From NCBI GenBank assembly GCA_038252405.1, contig JBBSAJ010000011.1, forward strand, positions 12,711 to 76,710: 64,000 nucleotides of DNA, written 5' to 3'. Below are positions 16,707 through 26,832 of this stretch, one piece after another (positions within the stretch are counted from its first letter, which is position 1; the number at the start of each line of letters is the position of its first letter). Position numbers and translations under genes: made by a program. The stretch is from DATCDE01 sp038252405. GTDB taxonomy: Bacteria; Actinomycetota; Actinomycetes; Prado026. The notes beneath the pieces were generated by a model. It did not search any database. It was not told where the DNA came from and worked only from the letters and a program-made list of their open reading frames with translations.

Positions 16707-17276
16707 ATGTCCGAAGACCAGAGCGTCGCCGGCCAGCCAGAGGTCATCGCCGCCGCAGCCATCAGCGACGGTGCGTACACGCTGTTCGTCGCCGACTTCC
16801 CCGACACCGACACCGCGTGGGAGGCCTATGAGGCGCTGAAGTCCGTCGAGGACGGCCGCCGCGTGGAGATCGACGGCGTGCTCGTCGTCAAGCGCGAGGC
16901 GGACGGCACGCTGGAGGTCCAGAAGGCGACCGACCACAGCACCCGGCACGGGCTGAAGTGGGGCGTCGTCGGCGGTGTCGTGCTCGGCGTGCTGTTCCCC
17001 CCGTCGATCATCGGCAGCGCGGCCGTGCTCGGCGCAGCCGGCGCCGGTGTCGGCAAGGCCCGGGAGCTGCACCACCGCGACGAGCTCGAGGCAGAGCTCC
17101 ACGACGCGATCGCCCCTGGGCACTCCGGGATCCTGGCCCTGGTCTCCGACCCCGGTGCTGTGGAGATCCGCAAGGCACTGGACAAGGCCGACGCCATCGT
17201 CGAGAAGGCCATCGACAAGCTCGCCGCGGACGACATCAAGGCAGCCGCCAAGGACGCCGGCTCAGAGGACGCCTAA
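16707..17276 (+). CDS. DUF1269 family membrane-associated protein
   Basis: A 189-residue protein. After a short polar lead, AYTLFVADFPDTDTAWEAYEAL begins the DUF1269 domain, followed by VVKREADGTLEV and a Gly-rich hydrophobic hairpin (about 90-118, WGVVGGVVLGVLFPPSI). The C-terminus is a charged helical region with Asp/Ala repeats. Proteins of this type are annotated as predicted membrane proteins and often appear in stress clusters; no function is established. A strong Shine-Dalgarno is present. Confidence 0.85.
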   Translation: MSEDQSVAGQPEVIAAAAISDGAYTLFVADFPDTDTAWEAYEALKSVEDGRRVEIDGVLVVKREADGTLEVQKATDHSTRHGLKWGVVGGVVLGVLFPPSIIGSAAVLGAAGAGVGKARELHHRDELEAELHDAIAPGHSGILALVSDPGAVEIRKALDKADAIVEKAIDKLAADDIKAAAKDAGSEDA

Positions 17277-17389
17277 CGCTCACCAAGGCCCACGGAGGCG
17301 CACGCCGACCGAGCTCGGTACGCACCGCCGTGCCTGAAGGGCATTCCTGTCGTGCCGTGCGCATGGCGCCAGATGGCACAATCACCAAC

Positions 17390-17893
17390 GTGGAGCCGGT
17401 TGATGCGTTGAGCACCTTCGCACCGCCGGGCGCCCTGCGGCGTCGCTCGTCCTATCTGTACGGACTGATCATCAGTGGCGCGGTGCTGGCCACGGCTGGG
17501 CAGGCTCTGCGACTGCCCCGAGTGGGTGCGGCCGTGTTCGGCACCCTCGTCATCTACTGGGCGGCTGAGACGTATGTGCACTGGATGGCCGCCCGGAGCG
17601 TGCACGGACGTGACCTGACTCGCGAGGAGCGCCTACGGACCGTCCGGGACGGCTGGCCTCTGGTCACCGCTGGTGCGATCCCGGTCACGGTGCTGTTGGT
17701 GGAGGCTGGCTTCGGGGTGGAGAACGGGCTCGCCATCCGAGTGGCCCTCGCGGTGAATGCCGTCCTGTTGTTCGTGGTCGGGTGGACCATGAGCCGGGCG
17801 AGTGGTCTGCGGGGGGCGCGCCTGGTGCTGTCGGCGACGGCATCAGGTGTCCTCGGGCTGGGCATGATTGCCCTCAAGACCACTCTGCACTGA
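17390..17893 (+). CDS. Hypothetical multi-pass membrane protein
   Basis: A 167-residue protein with four to five hydrophobic helices, including YLYGLIISGAVLATAGQAL, a helix containing IYWAAETYVHWMA, and a final LVLSATASGVLGLGMIAL. The charged loop HGRDLTREERLRTVRDGWPL faces the cytoplasm. GTG at 17390 is preferred because a CACAAT -10-like box lies just upstream; an in-frame ATG at 17363 is the alternative. It resembles conserved actinobacterial integral membrane proteins of unknown function. Confidence 0.72.
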   Translation: MEPVDALSTFAPPGALRRRSSYLYGLIISGAVLATAGQALRLPRVGAAVFGTLVIYWAAETYVHWMAARSVHGRDLTREERLRTVRDGWPLVTAGAIPVTVLLVEAGFGVENGLAIRVALAVNAVLLFVVGWTMSRASGLRGARLVLSATASGVLGLGMIALKTTLH

Positions 17894-17938
17894 GCCTCGC
17901 CCCGGTGCCCCAGTCGCCACCCGAAGGCTCGCGAGTCG

Positions 17939-18439
17939 TTGCTCGCACGGCTCTCGGCATCCGATGATGTCCGGGTGCGGGATTTGTTCAGCGTGGCCGA
18001 GGAGATCGGCGACCGTGCCCGAAGCGAGCTGGAAGCGTCCGAGGTCACGATCAGTCGCTTCGTCGATGCCACGCAGGAGTGGGTGACGATCGCCAACATC
18101 GGACGCCTGGGCCTCGGAGAGGAACGGTTCCCCACCGACGAGAGGTACTCCCGCAGCCGGTTTCCGCAGGTCACCTCAATGCTGGAGCGCGGCGAGGGGT
18201 ACCTGGCGGTGCAGCACGCGCCCGAGTGTCCACCCGAGGTCGCCCGGATGCTGGCACTGTTCGGCAAGAGCTCGTGCGTCGGCGTCCCACTGTGCGGAGC
18301 GGACGGCCAGCTGTGGGGCGAGCTGTACGCCACGCGCGACTACGGGCGCCCGGTGTTCGGACAGCGCGAGCTGGCCCTCGCGGCCGCCCTCGCCGCCGAG
18401 GCAGGTCCGCGGCTCGCGGCCCAACCCGCCTCTTCTTGA
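17939..18439 (+). CDS. GAF-domain protein, possibly N-terminally truncated
   Basis: A 166-residue sequence formed almost entirely by one GAF domain: a helix (VRDLFSVAEEIGDRARSEL), then SEVTISRFVDATQEWVTIANIG, a variable loop, KSSCVGVPLCGADGQLWGELYATRDYG and a closing helix. GAF domains bind small ligands or flavin/tetrapyrrole and normally regulate attached output domains, none of which is seen. Only a TTG at 17939 can start it, with no clear ribosome site, and the frame is open back to the previous gene's stop. Loss of an upstream portion is possible. Confidence 0.68.
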   Translation: MLARLSASDDVRVRDLFSVAEEIGDRARSELEASEVTISRFVDATQEWVTIANIGRLGLGEERFPTDERYSRSRFPQVTSMLERGEGYLAVQHAPECPPEVARMLALFGKSSCVGVPLCGADGQLWGELYATRDYGRPVFGQRELALAAALAAEAGPRLAAQPASS

Positions 18440-18496
18440 TCCCACGCGACGTTCGTTCTGTGTCCGGCGGGCGGTGAACCGACCACCAAGAACGAT

Positions 18497-18534
18497 GACG
18501 TTCAGGTCGATGGACGGGGGTCGACCTGAACGTC
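18497..18534. terminator. Bidirectional hairpin terminator
   Basis: Perfect 14-bp arms GACGTTCAGGTCGA (18497-18510) and complement (18521-18534) with a 10-nt loop, between the convergent GAF and katG genes. Confidence 0.8.
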
Positions 18535-18538
18535 GGGA

Positions 18539-20755
<2,217 letters not shown>

Positions 20756-20791
20756 GGGGATCCTTCCGGGACCAGGTGGTTCGATGGGGGA

Positions 20792-21223
20792 TCAGGAACT
20801 GCGTGCGGTGGAGCAGTCGGGGCACAGGCCCCAGTAGACGACCTCGGCCTCGTCGATCGAGTAGCCGTGGTCGTCGGACGCGGTCAGGCAGGGCGTGTAA
20901 CCGACGGCGCAATCGACATCGGTGATAACACCGCACGACCGGCACACGACGTGGTGATGGTTGTCCGCAACCCGCGACTCGTAGCGGGCGACGGAGCCCG
21001 CTGGTTCGATGCGCCGTACCAGACCCGCGGAAGTCAGCGCACGCAGCACGTCGTAGACGGCCTGCTTGGACACCTCGGGGAGCACCTCACGCACGACACC
21101 GATGATCGAGTCCGTGTCCGCGTGGGGATGGTCGTACACCGCGGTCAGCACCGCCACCCGAGGACGCGTCACACGCAAGGCAGCTCCTCGCAACAAGTAC
21201 TCGAAATCCAACGTCGTGGGCAC
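20792..21223 (-). CDS. furA: Fur-family transcriptional regulator FurA
   Basis: A 143-residue metalloregulator. The winged helix contains RVTRPRVAVLTAV and KQAVYDVLRALTSAGL; the metal part contains the HHHVVCRSCG motif (H89-H91, C94, C97) and a C-terminal CPDC (134-137) for structural zinc. Position upstream of katG identifies it as FurA. GTG at 21223 restores the family N-terminus; an AT-richer CTTATC sits immediately upstream, compatible with a leaderless promoter as reported for mycobacterial furA. Unusually, the same frame has no stop codon upstream until the start of the RelE-like gene at 21733. Confidence 0.93.
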   Translation of the reverse strand: MPTTLDFEYLLRGAALRVTRPRVAVLTAVYDHPHADTDSIIGVVREVLPEVSKQAVYDVLRALTSAGLVRRIEPAGSVARYESRVADNHHHVVCRSCGVITDVDCAVGYTPCLTASDDHGYSIDEAEVVYWGLCPDCSTARSS

Positions 21224-21469
21224 GATAAGAGTGTGGACCCATTTTCTGGAATCAGTCAAGAACAGAGACGGCGGGCTCCCGTCCGAGGTGCGCCGTCTCA
21301 CCGACGGAAGCGGCCGTGTCGCACGGCCGATGATGAGCGGCGGGCTGGTCGCTACTGGCGAAGGACCGCCTCGATATCCCGAGCGTGCACAGGCGAATCC
21401 CTGACGGCGCCCGAAGGCCGTCACGCACACCGATGGTGAGGACGCGCTGCTCGCCATGGCGTCGTTCGC

Positions 21470-21733
21470 CGGCCGACGGAAGACGCAGGGTCGGCTCACC
21501 ACGCGTACGACCGTCGGGGTGTGGTCGATGCGGGAGATGACGCGGTAGTCACCACGCCGGGCGGCGTGGAGTCCGGCGAGCTCCGGATGCAGGGGACGTC
21601 CCACCCGTGTGGGGTTGTCAGCCAGAGCGCCGTAGACGAACTCGGCCACCGCGGCGGTCACCTTCTCCGGCAGCCGCCGGATGTCGCGTTGCGCCTTGGG
21701 CGTCCAGGTCACCTGGCACGGCGGCTGGCTCAC
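21470..21733 (-). pseudogene. RelE/ParE-type toxin lacking its own stop codon
   Basis: From GTG at 21733 (overlapping the antitoxin stop by 4 bp) about 88 residues match a RelE/ParE toxin: VTWTPKAQRDIRRLP, ALADNPTRVGRPLHPELAGL, the RRGDYRVISRID core and a closing VVRVVSRPCVFRRP. Family members end about here, but no stop follows; the frame runs another 82 codons and then continues in frame through all of furA to 20792. Either the toxin gene has lost its end, or a toxin-Fur fusion can be made. The listed 3' end is where family similarity stops. Confidence 0.65.
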
Positions 21734-21999
21734 GTGCGCCGGATGAGGTCGAGCAGCTGGTCCTTCGAGAGCGTCGCGTCGTCACCGGCGGTGATCTCTG
21801 CTTCGGCGGTGCGGACGCGGCGCAGGAGCCGGGGGTTGCTCAGGATATCCAGCGTCTCCTCCAGTCCCTCGAGGTCCTCGACGCTGAGCACCACCACGGC
21901 TGGCCGGCCATGCTTGGTGATCACGACGCGACCGTGCTCGCGCTCCAGGCGGTCTCGCCGCACTGCTGGGGAGCGGAAGTCCTCATCGACCATCGCCAT
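21730..21999 (-). CDS. Phd/YefM-type antitoxin
   Basis: An 89-residue protein. The first part is a degenerate Phd/YefM DNA-binding fold, with LEREHGRVVITKHGRPAVVVLSVEDLEGLEETLDILSN as the recognisable core (about 18-55). The C-terminal acidic region (TAEAEITAGDDATLSKDQLLDLI) would neutralise the toxin. Its stop overlaps the toxin start (GTGA), the normal coupling of this type II module. The N-terminus (FRSPAVRRDR) deviates from the family, so DNA binding may be impaired. Confidence 0.82.
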   Translation of the reverse strand: MAMVDEDFRSPAVRRDRLEREHGRVVITKHGRPAVVVLSVEDLEGLEETLDILSNPRLLRRVRTAEAEITAGDDATLSKDQLLDLIRRT

Positions 22000-22055
22000 G
22001 GCGATGCGCGCAGCGAGCCATGGCCCGGGTCGGGTTCAACGATGCGCTGCCACCA

Positions 22056-22298
22056 TTACGTTCTCGTGTGCTCACCGAGCTTGCCGTACAGATGGCCGAC
22101 CACAACTCCCAGGGCGAGGATCCGTAGACCGCTGAACAAGGTGCCGATGAGGAAGTAGTGCACCGCATCGCTCGTGGCGGTCAGGAACTTGGCCGGAGCC
22201 TCGAGGAGCAGGGTGACCACGAACAAGGCGACGAAGCTGAGTGCCAGGGACTTCGTCATCGGGCTGTTCGTCGGGATCTTGCCGAAGTGGCGGAGCAA
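22056..22298 (-). CDS. Small membrane protein, 5' end uncertain
   Basis: An 80-codon frame with three hydrophobic segments (SLALSFVALFVVTLLLEAP, VHYFLIGTLFSGL, ILALGVVVGHLYGKL). The only listed start is a TTG at 22298, but the same frame continues upstream as a further transmembrane-like stretch (ALLGGLIIGTFVSYC, to about 22360) without a good ATG or GTG. The start is therefore unresolved or the gene has lost its beginning. No family recognised. Confidence 0.45.
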   Translation of the reverse strand: MLRHFGKIPTNSPMTKSLALSFVALFVVTLLLEAPAKFLTATSDAVHYFLIGTLFSGLRILALGVVVGHLYGKLGEHTRT

Positions 22299-22472
22299 GC
22301 AGTAGCTGACGAAAGTCCCGATGATCAGGCCACCCAGGAGGGCTTCAAGGAGCGGATGACGCTGGGAGCACCTCGCGCCGGACGCGAGCCGCGGAACAGT
22401 GACCTTCTCGGAGGTTGACTTGATCGTGATGACCCGGGGTGAAGTCCGACCGCCACGCTGGCAGTGGCTCGG

Positions 22473-22952
22473 TCAGAGTTTGCAGTTCTTGGCGACCCAG
22501 ACCGCGACCGTGCCGATATCCTTGGCGTTCCCCGCCACGTCGTCCGAAAACGCCTTCGACAGTGCCGCTTGGTCGATACTCCCGCTTGCGGCAGCCTTTC
22601 CGATGTTGTCCATGACGTCGGCGTAGGTGTTGGCCGCCTTCGCGATCTCCGCCGGTGCGTACTTGCGCATGTCGGCCGCAGCGGCCTGGAACTGCGCGCC
22701 GACCGTCGCCATGTCACCTGAGGGGGCGCTGCTCACCGCCTGGATCTCTTTGAAGGCGCCACAGAAGTCCGTGGCGGTGCCTCCGGCGACGGCTGGCGAG
22801 CTCGGCGTCCCGCTTGAGGTCATCGCTGGTGGCGACGATGAGGTCGCCGATTCCGCAGGCGTCCCGCTGGACGCCACCGTGCTCGCCGTCGACGAGCAAC
22901 CAGTCAACGCGACGATGAGGAGGATCGAGACGGAAGCCAGTCGGCGCTTCAT
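22473..22952 (-). CDS. Putative lipoprotein
   Basis: A 159-residue exported protein. A basic start and hydrophobic core end in a lipobox (LTGC, Cys19), followed by a Ser/Thr/Pro/Ala linker to about residue 65 and a helical domain with two Cys (DFCGAF and KNCKL) that probably form a disulfide. Conserved blocks include KYAPAEIAKAANTYADVMDNIG. It resembles many actinobacterial surface lipoproteins of unknown function. ATG at 22952 is preceded by GAGAGGAC. Confidence 0.78.
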   Translation of the reverse strand: MKRRLASVSILLIVALTGCSSTASTVASSGTPAESATSSSPPAMTSSGTPSSPAVAGGTATDFCGAFKEIQAVSSAPSGDMATVGAQFQAAAADMRKYAPAEIAKAANTYADVMDNIGKAAASGSIDQAALSKAFSDDVAGNAKDIGTVAVWVAKNCKL

Positions 22953-23095
22953 GATGTCCTCTCCGCAGAAGCACAAAGGCCCCGCGCCTGTGCTGGAACG
23001 AACGCCACTGTGCGCCGCCTCGGAAGGAGCGCCGAACGTCGAGACTCCGGCGTCGTCTCGCGATTGGCCGGCTCACTCGCGGTCGGCGTCGGTGG

Positions 23096-23764
23096 TTAGG
23101 CGGGAAAGTGTCTCCAGTGCCCCTCCGAGACGACGTCGACGGTGCCGTCGGCCACCGTGATGGCGGTCTCGTCGTCGATGGCGTACGCCGCACCTCCGAG
23201 GCTGGCCGCCCACCTCTCCGCCTCGTCCATGGTGGTGTCCGGCATGAGCTCGTGACCCAGGTGCGGGAAGATCGAGAAGTCAACGATCCCCAAGGTGCTG
23301 TCGCCCCCGGTCGGCGGCTTCCAGTTCACGAAGTCCTCCCCGATGCGCGGGGTCATCAGCATGCTTCCCGCGCTCACCCCCACCCAGACCGTGTCGCGCA
23401 GGGACGGCAGGAGGTCCGCCAACCCGGACTCGCGCATCCAGTGGCACAGGTACATCGCATCGCCGCCATCGACGAGCAGGGCGTCGGCCTCCCGAACCCA
23501 CGGCTCCCAGCGCTCCTCACCGATGCTGGGGAGCGCGGTGAGCTCCAGCACCCCCAACGACTTCCAGCCCAGTTCGCACATGGGTCCCGGGGTCTGGCCG
23601 GCGATGAAACGCCAGGCCGAGGCAGGGGTGCACATGGGGTGTCCGTACTCCGCTGTCGGGATGCACAGAGCGTTCGAGTCGGCGATCGGCTTGCCCAGGA
23701 GTTCGACCAAGGTGTCGTGGATGCTCGGGTTCTTGACGCCGCCGGACGTGAGAAGAAGCTTCAA
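23096..23764 (-). CDS. Peptidase E family (S51) protein
   Basis: A 222-residue protein of the glutamine-amidotransferase-like S51 family, whose prototype cleaves Asp-X dipeptides. The opening KLLLTSGGVKN, a GG dipeptide in DALLVDGGDAMYL, and the nucleophile elbow GVSAGSM (Ser131) followed by TPRIGEDF are recognisable. TTG at 23764 is chosen as start because GGGAG (complement of 23770-23774) lies 5 nt upstream and the chain then begins in the first beta strand, as in the family. Confidence 0.8.
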   Translation of the reverse strand: MKLLLTSGGVKNPSIHDTLVELLGKPIADSNALCIPTAEYGHPMCTPASAWRFIAGQTPGPMCELGWKSLGVLELTALPSIGEERWEPWVREADALLVDGGDAMYLCHWMRESGLADLLPSLRDTVWVGVSAGSMLMTPRIGEDFVNWKPPTGGDSTLGIVDFSIFPHLGHELMPDTTMDEAERWAASLGGAAYAIDDETAITVADGTVDVVSEGHWRHFPA

Positions 23765-24077
23765 GGTGACTCCCGGTTCACGTAGATGGATCGTGGCGGA
23801 GAGACCGGCAACGCCAAGGCAACCTATTGCTGCAGAGACACTGCCGATCCGCCGGATCATAAGCGAGCGAGATCAGGCACGTAGGGGGCCGGACTTCTTG
23901 GCCTGCGACCTCGCGCGGTGGCTCGATCACGACCCCGGGCCGCGCGAAGCGCGCGATACCACTGTGGCTGGCTGGCTGCAGGTGGGGGGTCCCGGGTGTT
24001 GTTGATCTTGCGTGCGCGCTCGCCTTGATTGTGACCGGGCGGGAAGAGCCCGCGGCGCCCGGCAACCATCGGCCGAG
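23765..24077. other. Intergenic stretch without a recognised gene
   Basis: Contains a small GC palindrome (CGCGC-gaa-GCGCG around 23940-23952) and no frame with convincing protein character, ribosome site or known motif. Confidence 0.4.
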
Positions 24078-24842
24078 TCAGGACACGAGCAACCGCCAGG
24101 CCACGTAGCCGTCGGCGGCGTGTTCGCCCAACGCGAGCCATTCCGACGCCTTCGGGTCACCGAGCTGCTGATCGAGGCGACGCAGCCGCTTTCGATCGCT
24201 TCCTGCCAGCCGCGCCCGTTCGGCTCGGGGGTCAGCCATCAGGCTGGCCAGGAAGGCCGCATCTCCGCTGTGCCGGTCGCGGTCTCGCGAATCTGCCACC
24301 CAGGCTGCTGCCTTGAGCACCAGCGCGCCGAGCAGGTCCGGGACCGGGACCTCGACGGACCGTCCACCCTTGACAACGGTGACGACCATGAGCCGCTGGA
24401 GGGCCTGGTGCCCCCCGGGCACCTGGATGGTCTCCGCGCCGCCGACCGTGTGCAGCGGCCAGCGTGGTGGTGAGTGATCGGGAGCCAGCACGTCGGCGGC
24501 CATCTGGTCGCTCGCCCGCCGAAAGCGGTACACCCGACCCCTGCTGTCCGGCACCGGTTCAAGATGCAGGCTCCTCACCGCTCGGACGCAGCGACGAAGC
24601 CCGTCGCTGGCAGTCAGCAGGTCAGCCAGGACGTCGACGTCCTGGCTGACTCGGATCCCTCCGCGCCCGCCCCGCAGCCCGTGCAGCAGGACCATCTGGC
24701 CGCCGATCAGTTCCCACCGCTGGGCCGGGACTCGCTCGGCGAGATCGAGGATCAGGTCCCACAGGGCGTCGAGGCGCCCGGTGAGCGGAGGGAGGACGAC
24801 GGTTCCCCCCGCTGTCACCGGATAGTCACTGCCGGCGGTCAT
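24078..24842 (-). CDS. AbiEii/AbiGii-type nucleotidyltransferase (probable toxin of a TA pair)
   Basis: A 254-residue protein with a minimal nucleotidyltransferase core: LIGGQMVLLHGLRGGR then the metal-binding pair D68-x-D70 in SQDVDVLAD. The rest is helical (KAAAWVADSRDRDRHSGDAAFLASLM). AbiEii/MenA-like enzymes of type IV toxin-antitoxin or phage-abortive systems transfer nucleotides to tRNA or other targets. The gene overlaps the HTH gene by ATGA, so the two are made together. It lies next to a tRNA with integration-like repeats, consistent with a mobile defence module. Confidence 0.75.
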   Translation of the reverse strand: MTAGSDYPVTAGGTVVLPPLTGRLDALWDLILDLAERVPAQRWELIGGQMVLLHGLRGGRGGIRVSQDVDVLADLLTASDGLRRCVRAVRSLHLEPVPDSRGRVYRFRRASDQMAADVLAPDHSPPRWPLHTVGGAETIQVPGGHQALQRLMVVTVVKGGRSVEVPVPDLLGALVLKAAAWVADSRDRDRHSGDAAFLASLMADPRAERARLAGSDRKRLRRLDQQLGDPKASEWLALGEHAADGYVAWRLLVS

Positions 24843-25525
24843 GACAGGCCGGCCGCGAGAGACTGCTCGAGCATGGCCAGACCGGCCCGATGGGTCCGCA
24901 GGTCAGCCGACTCGAACAGGTCGACGGCTACGACCGCGTCCGGCATGACGGTCCGCTGCAGCAGCTCGGGGTCGTCGAACCGGGGAATCCGCACCACCAG
25001 GTTCACCTCGCCCATCTCGGCGACGCCAAAGTCGCGCCGTAGCCGCGCCCACGTGCCGGCTGAGCAGTACACCTCGTCCGGGATGTCGCCGGATCCCAGG
25101 ATGTCCGCCCCGGCGTGCTCCGCCTGGGTCATCCCGCCGGCCACCACACCCGTTTCCGCCAGCACCGCCGCGCGGTAGCCGGGCAGCACCCGGACGTCGG
25201 CGCGGACGGCACGCGTGCGGCAACTCGCCGCGATGTGTTCTGGGCTGCGCGTGCGAAGCCACGACCGCACCCGGGAACGTTCCCCCCGGTCCAGCCAGCC
25301 GGCCCGCTCACCGGACGCCTCCCAGAGCGCGGCCCACGCTGTGCCCGGTGCCAGGGCGCGCCCGCGACCGACACGGGCGCGGGCTCGCCGCATGACGCTG
25401 CGTTCGTCGAGGAGGAGCATCCGCCCTACCCTCTCAGCGGAGAGCGTCCCGGCCGCAACGAGCCGGCGCACCTCGTGGCCGCTGACACCCAGTCGCTCCG
25501 CCGCATCGGCAACGGTCATGGTCAC
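24839..25525 (-). CDS. Helix-turn-helix protein, probable antitoxin/regulator partner of the nucleotidyltransferase
   Basis: A 228-residue protein. Residues 1-45 are a MerR/excisionase-like winged HTH (TVADAAERLGVSGHEVRRLVAAGTLSAERVG). The C-terminal part has LPGYRAAVLAETGVVAGG and an acidic, Leu-rich end (AVDLFESADLRTHRAGLAML) that recalls AbiEi-like antitoxins, although it is not a clear match. GTG at 25525 follows an ideal ribosome site GGAGGTGA. Co-translation with the downstream nucleotidyltransferase supports an antitoxin role. Confidence 0.7.
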   Translation of the reverse strand: MTMTVADAAERLGVSGHEVRRLVAAGTLSAERVGRMLLLDERSVMRRARARVGRGRALAPGTAWAALWEASGERAGWLDRGERSRVRSWLRTRSPEHIAASCRTRAVRADVRVLPGYRAAVLAETGVVAGGMTQAEHAGADILGSGDIPDEVYCSAGTWARLRRDFGVAEMGEVNLVVRIPRFDDPELLQRTVMPDAVVAVDLFESADLRTHRAGLAMLEQSLAAGLS

Positions 25526-25706
25526 GGGGGACTCACCTCCGAAAGAAATGGTACTCCGTCGTATGTATTCTGCCTACACCGGCGACCTGCGGCGCCGACC
25601 CTGAATGCGGGGAGCCCGGCGAGTCACCGGGGCCGGTCGACGCATTGACCAGGTCCCGGTCCAACTCGGCTCGGTGGCGAGGCGATGGTGACTCAGAGCG
25701 ATCGGG

Positions 25707-25736
25707 CGTGCCATAGCCGTGCCATAAGCGTGCCAT
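25707..25736. repeat. Three helically phased direct repeats (CGTGCCAT), possible integrase arm sites
   Basis: CGTGCCAT occurs at 25707-25714, 25718-25725 and 25729-25736, each 11 bp apart, so all face the same side of the helix. They lie 100 bp from the 3' end of tRNA-Arg. Short phased repeats of this kind act as integrase or excisionase arm sites next to tRNA attachment sites. Confidence 0.5.
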
Positions 25737-25835
25737 GATTGGGTGGTACGAGGGGGGTAGCCGTGGGATCCGATGGTATCGGGCGGAAGCTGGAAAGTGC
25801 TTACTGAACAAGGAGAATTCGCATGTTCGCGAGGG

Positions 25836-25908
25836 TGCCCCCGAGAGGATTCGAACCTCCGACACACGGTTTAGGAAACCGTTGCTCTATCCCCTGAGCT
25901 ACGAGGGC
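25836..25908 (-). tRNA. tRNA-Arg (anticodon CCU)
   Basis: A complete 73-nt cloverleaf. Acceptor stem GCCCTCG pairs with CGGGGGC (one G-U), the D arm contains AGCTCAGGGGATAGAGC, the anticodon loop TTCCTAA in an ACGGT/ACCGT stem gives anticodon CCU, and GGTTCGAATCC forms the T loop. The discriminator base is A and CC follows. It reads AGG arginine codons. No duplicated tRNA end was found within the window. Confidence 0.96.
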
Positions 25909-26317
25909 GATGTGTGGTTGAGCCCCTCGATCGACCTTCGGAGGACAACCACGGCCTAGGACGCCGACCAGGGTACCTGTGCCAAGGCAGCCCTCAGTGA
26001 CAGTCGGCCGCCGTCCCGGACAACTCCGTCCCCAGGTGCCTGGAACGAGGCCTCGGGGCGCGGCCACGGTCACTCGTTCAGCGTGCCGGGTGCTCCGCTG
26101 TTCCACATCACCGAGGAGGTCGCCGACCCTTGGAGCGGCTCGGGCCGCGGGCCCAACCCCGTCACGGCAACGACACCCACGCCGGCGATCGTGGCGCGCC
26201 GACAGCTGCGTCGGTAACGCTCACGATGAGCTCACGCCCCGTCGGGTGTCGCGGCGTCCACGCGGATGGTCATGGTGCTGAGGGTGCCGAGCTCGGGCCC
26301 GTCGAGGCGCCGATGAC
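25909..26317. other. Decayed region without a convincing gene
   Basis: Only fragments are seen. One plus-strand stretch (about 26078-26218) reads as protein-like (SFSVPGAPLFHITEEVADPWS...) up to a TAA but has no start. A weak 7-bp inverted repeat (25914-25920 with 25946-25952) lies just upstream of the tRNA. Confidence 0.35.
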
Positions 26318-26641
26318 CTACGGGCGCCATCGCTCTCGAAGGTCGCTGGCAAGCAGTCCCAGCGCACCCACGGCGAGTGCCTGCGCCACCACCATCAGCA
26401 GGGCGCCTGCGGCCGGGTGACCGTCTCCGGACGTGGCACGGATCAACGACTGGACCGGCGGGAACCAGGGGACGGCCAGCGACAGCAGCACGAGCAGAGT
26501 CACCAGCGTCACGGCCGGGCCTGGCCATGAGCCGCCTCGTGCTGGACCCGAGCGCGGCGAGAGACCGCGACGAAGGTCAGGACCGGAGCCAGCGCGCTCT
26601 GCCGCACCAGCGGCAACCTTGAGGTAGTACCCCAGGGCCAC
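26318..26641 (-). CDS. Hypothetical membrane protein, possibly truncated
   Basis: A 107-codon frame with two strong hydrophobic helices (VTLVTLLVLLSLAVPWF and GALLMVVAQALAVGALGLLA). Its beginning, LGYYLKVAA, recalls the C-terminal region of NuoN/antiporter-type membrane subunits, but the match is too short to trust. The start is a GTG without ribosome site and the frame is open upstream, so it may be the tail of a deleted gene. Confidence 0.4.
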   Translation of the reverse strand: MALGYYLKVAAGAAERAGSGPDLRRGLSPRSGPARGGSWPGPAVTLVTLLVLLSLAVPWFPPVQSLIRATSGDGHPAAGALLMVVAQALAVGALGLLASDLRERWRP

Positions 26642-26832
26642 AAGGTCCGATCGCGGTCGACCTGGGCCGCGATCCGGACCTGTTCAACCGCCGTCCGGCC
26701 CGACCGTCACCAGTCGCCACGTCAGCGGTCCCTGGGGCCCCGCCCACTCGGCGAGCCGGCCGTCCCGCAGTTACTCCGCCTACCGACACCTGCAGCGTGA
26801 TCTCGTCCAGGACCGGAGCCTCGGCGCAGACT

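Noticed and set aside
25735..26106. Short frames over the tRNA reading RIRTSDTRFRKPLLYPLSYEG and its antisense GIEQRFPKPCVGGSNPLGGT
   Set aside because: These are the well-known false translations of a tRNA gene.
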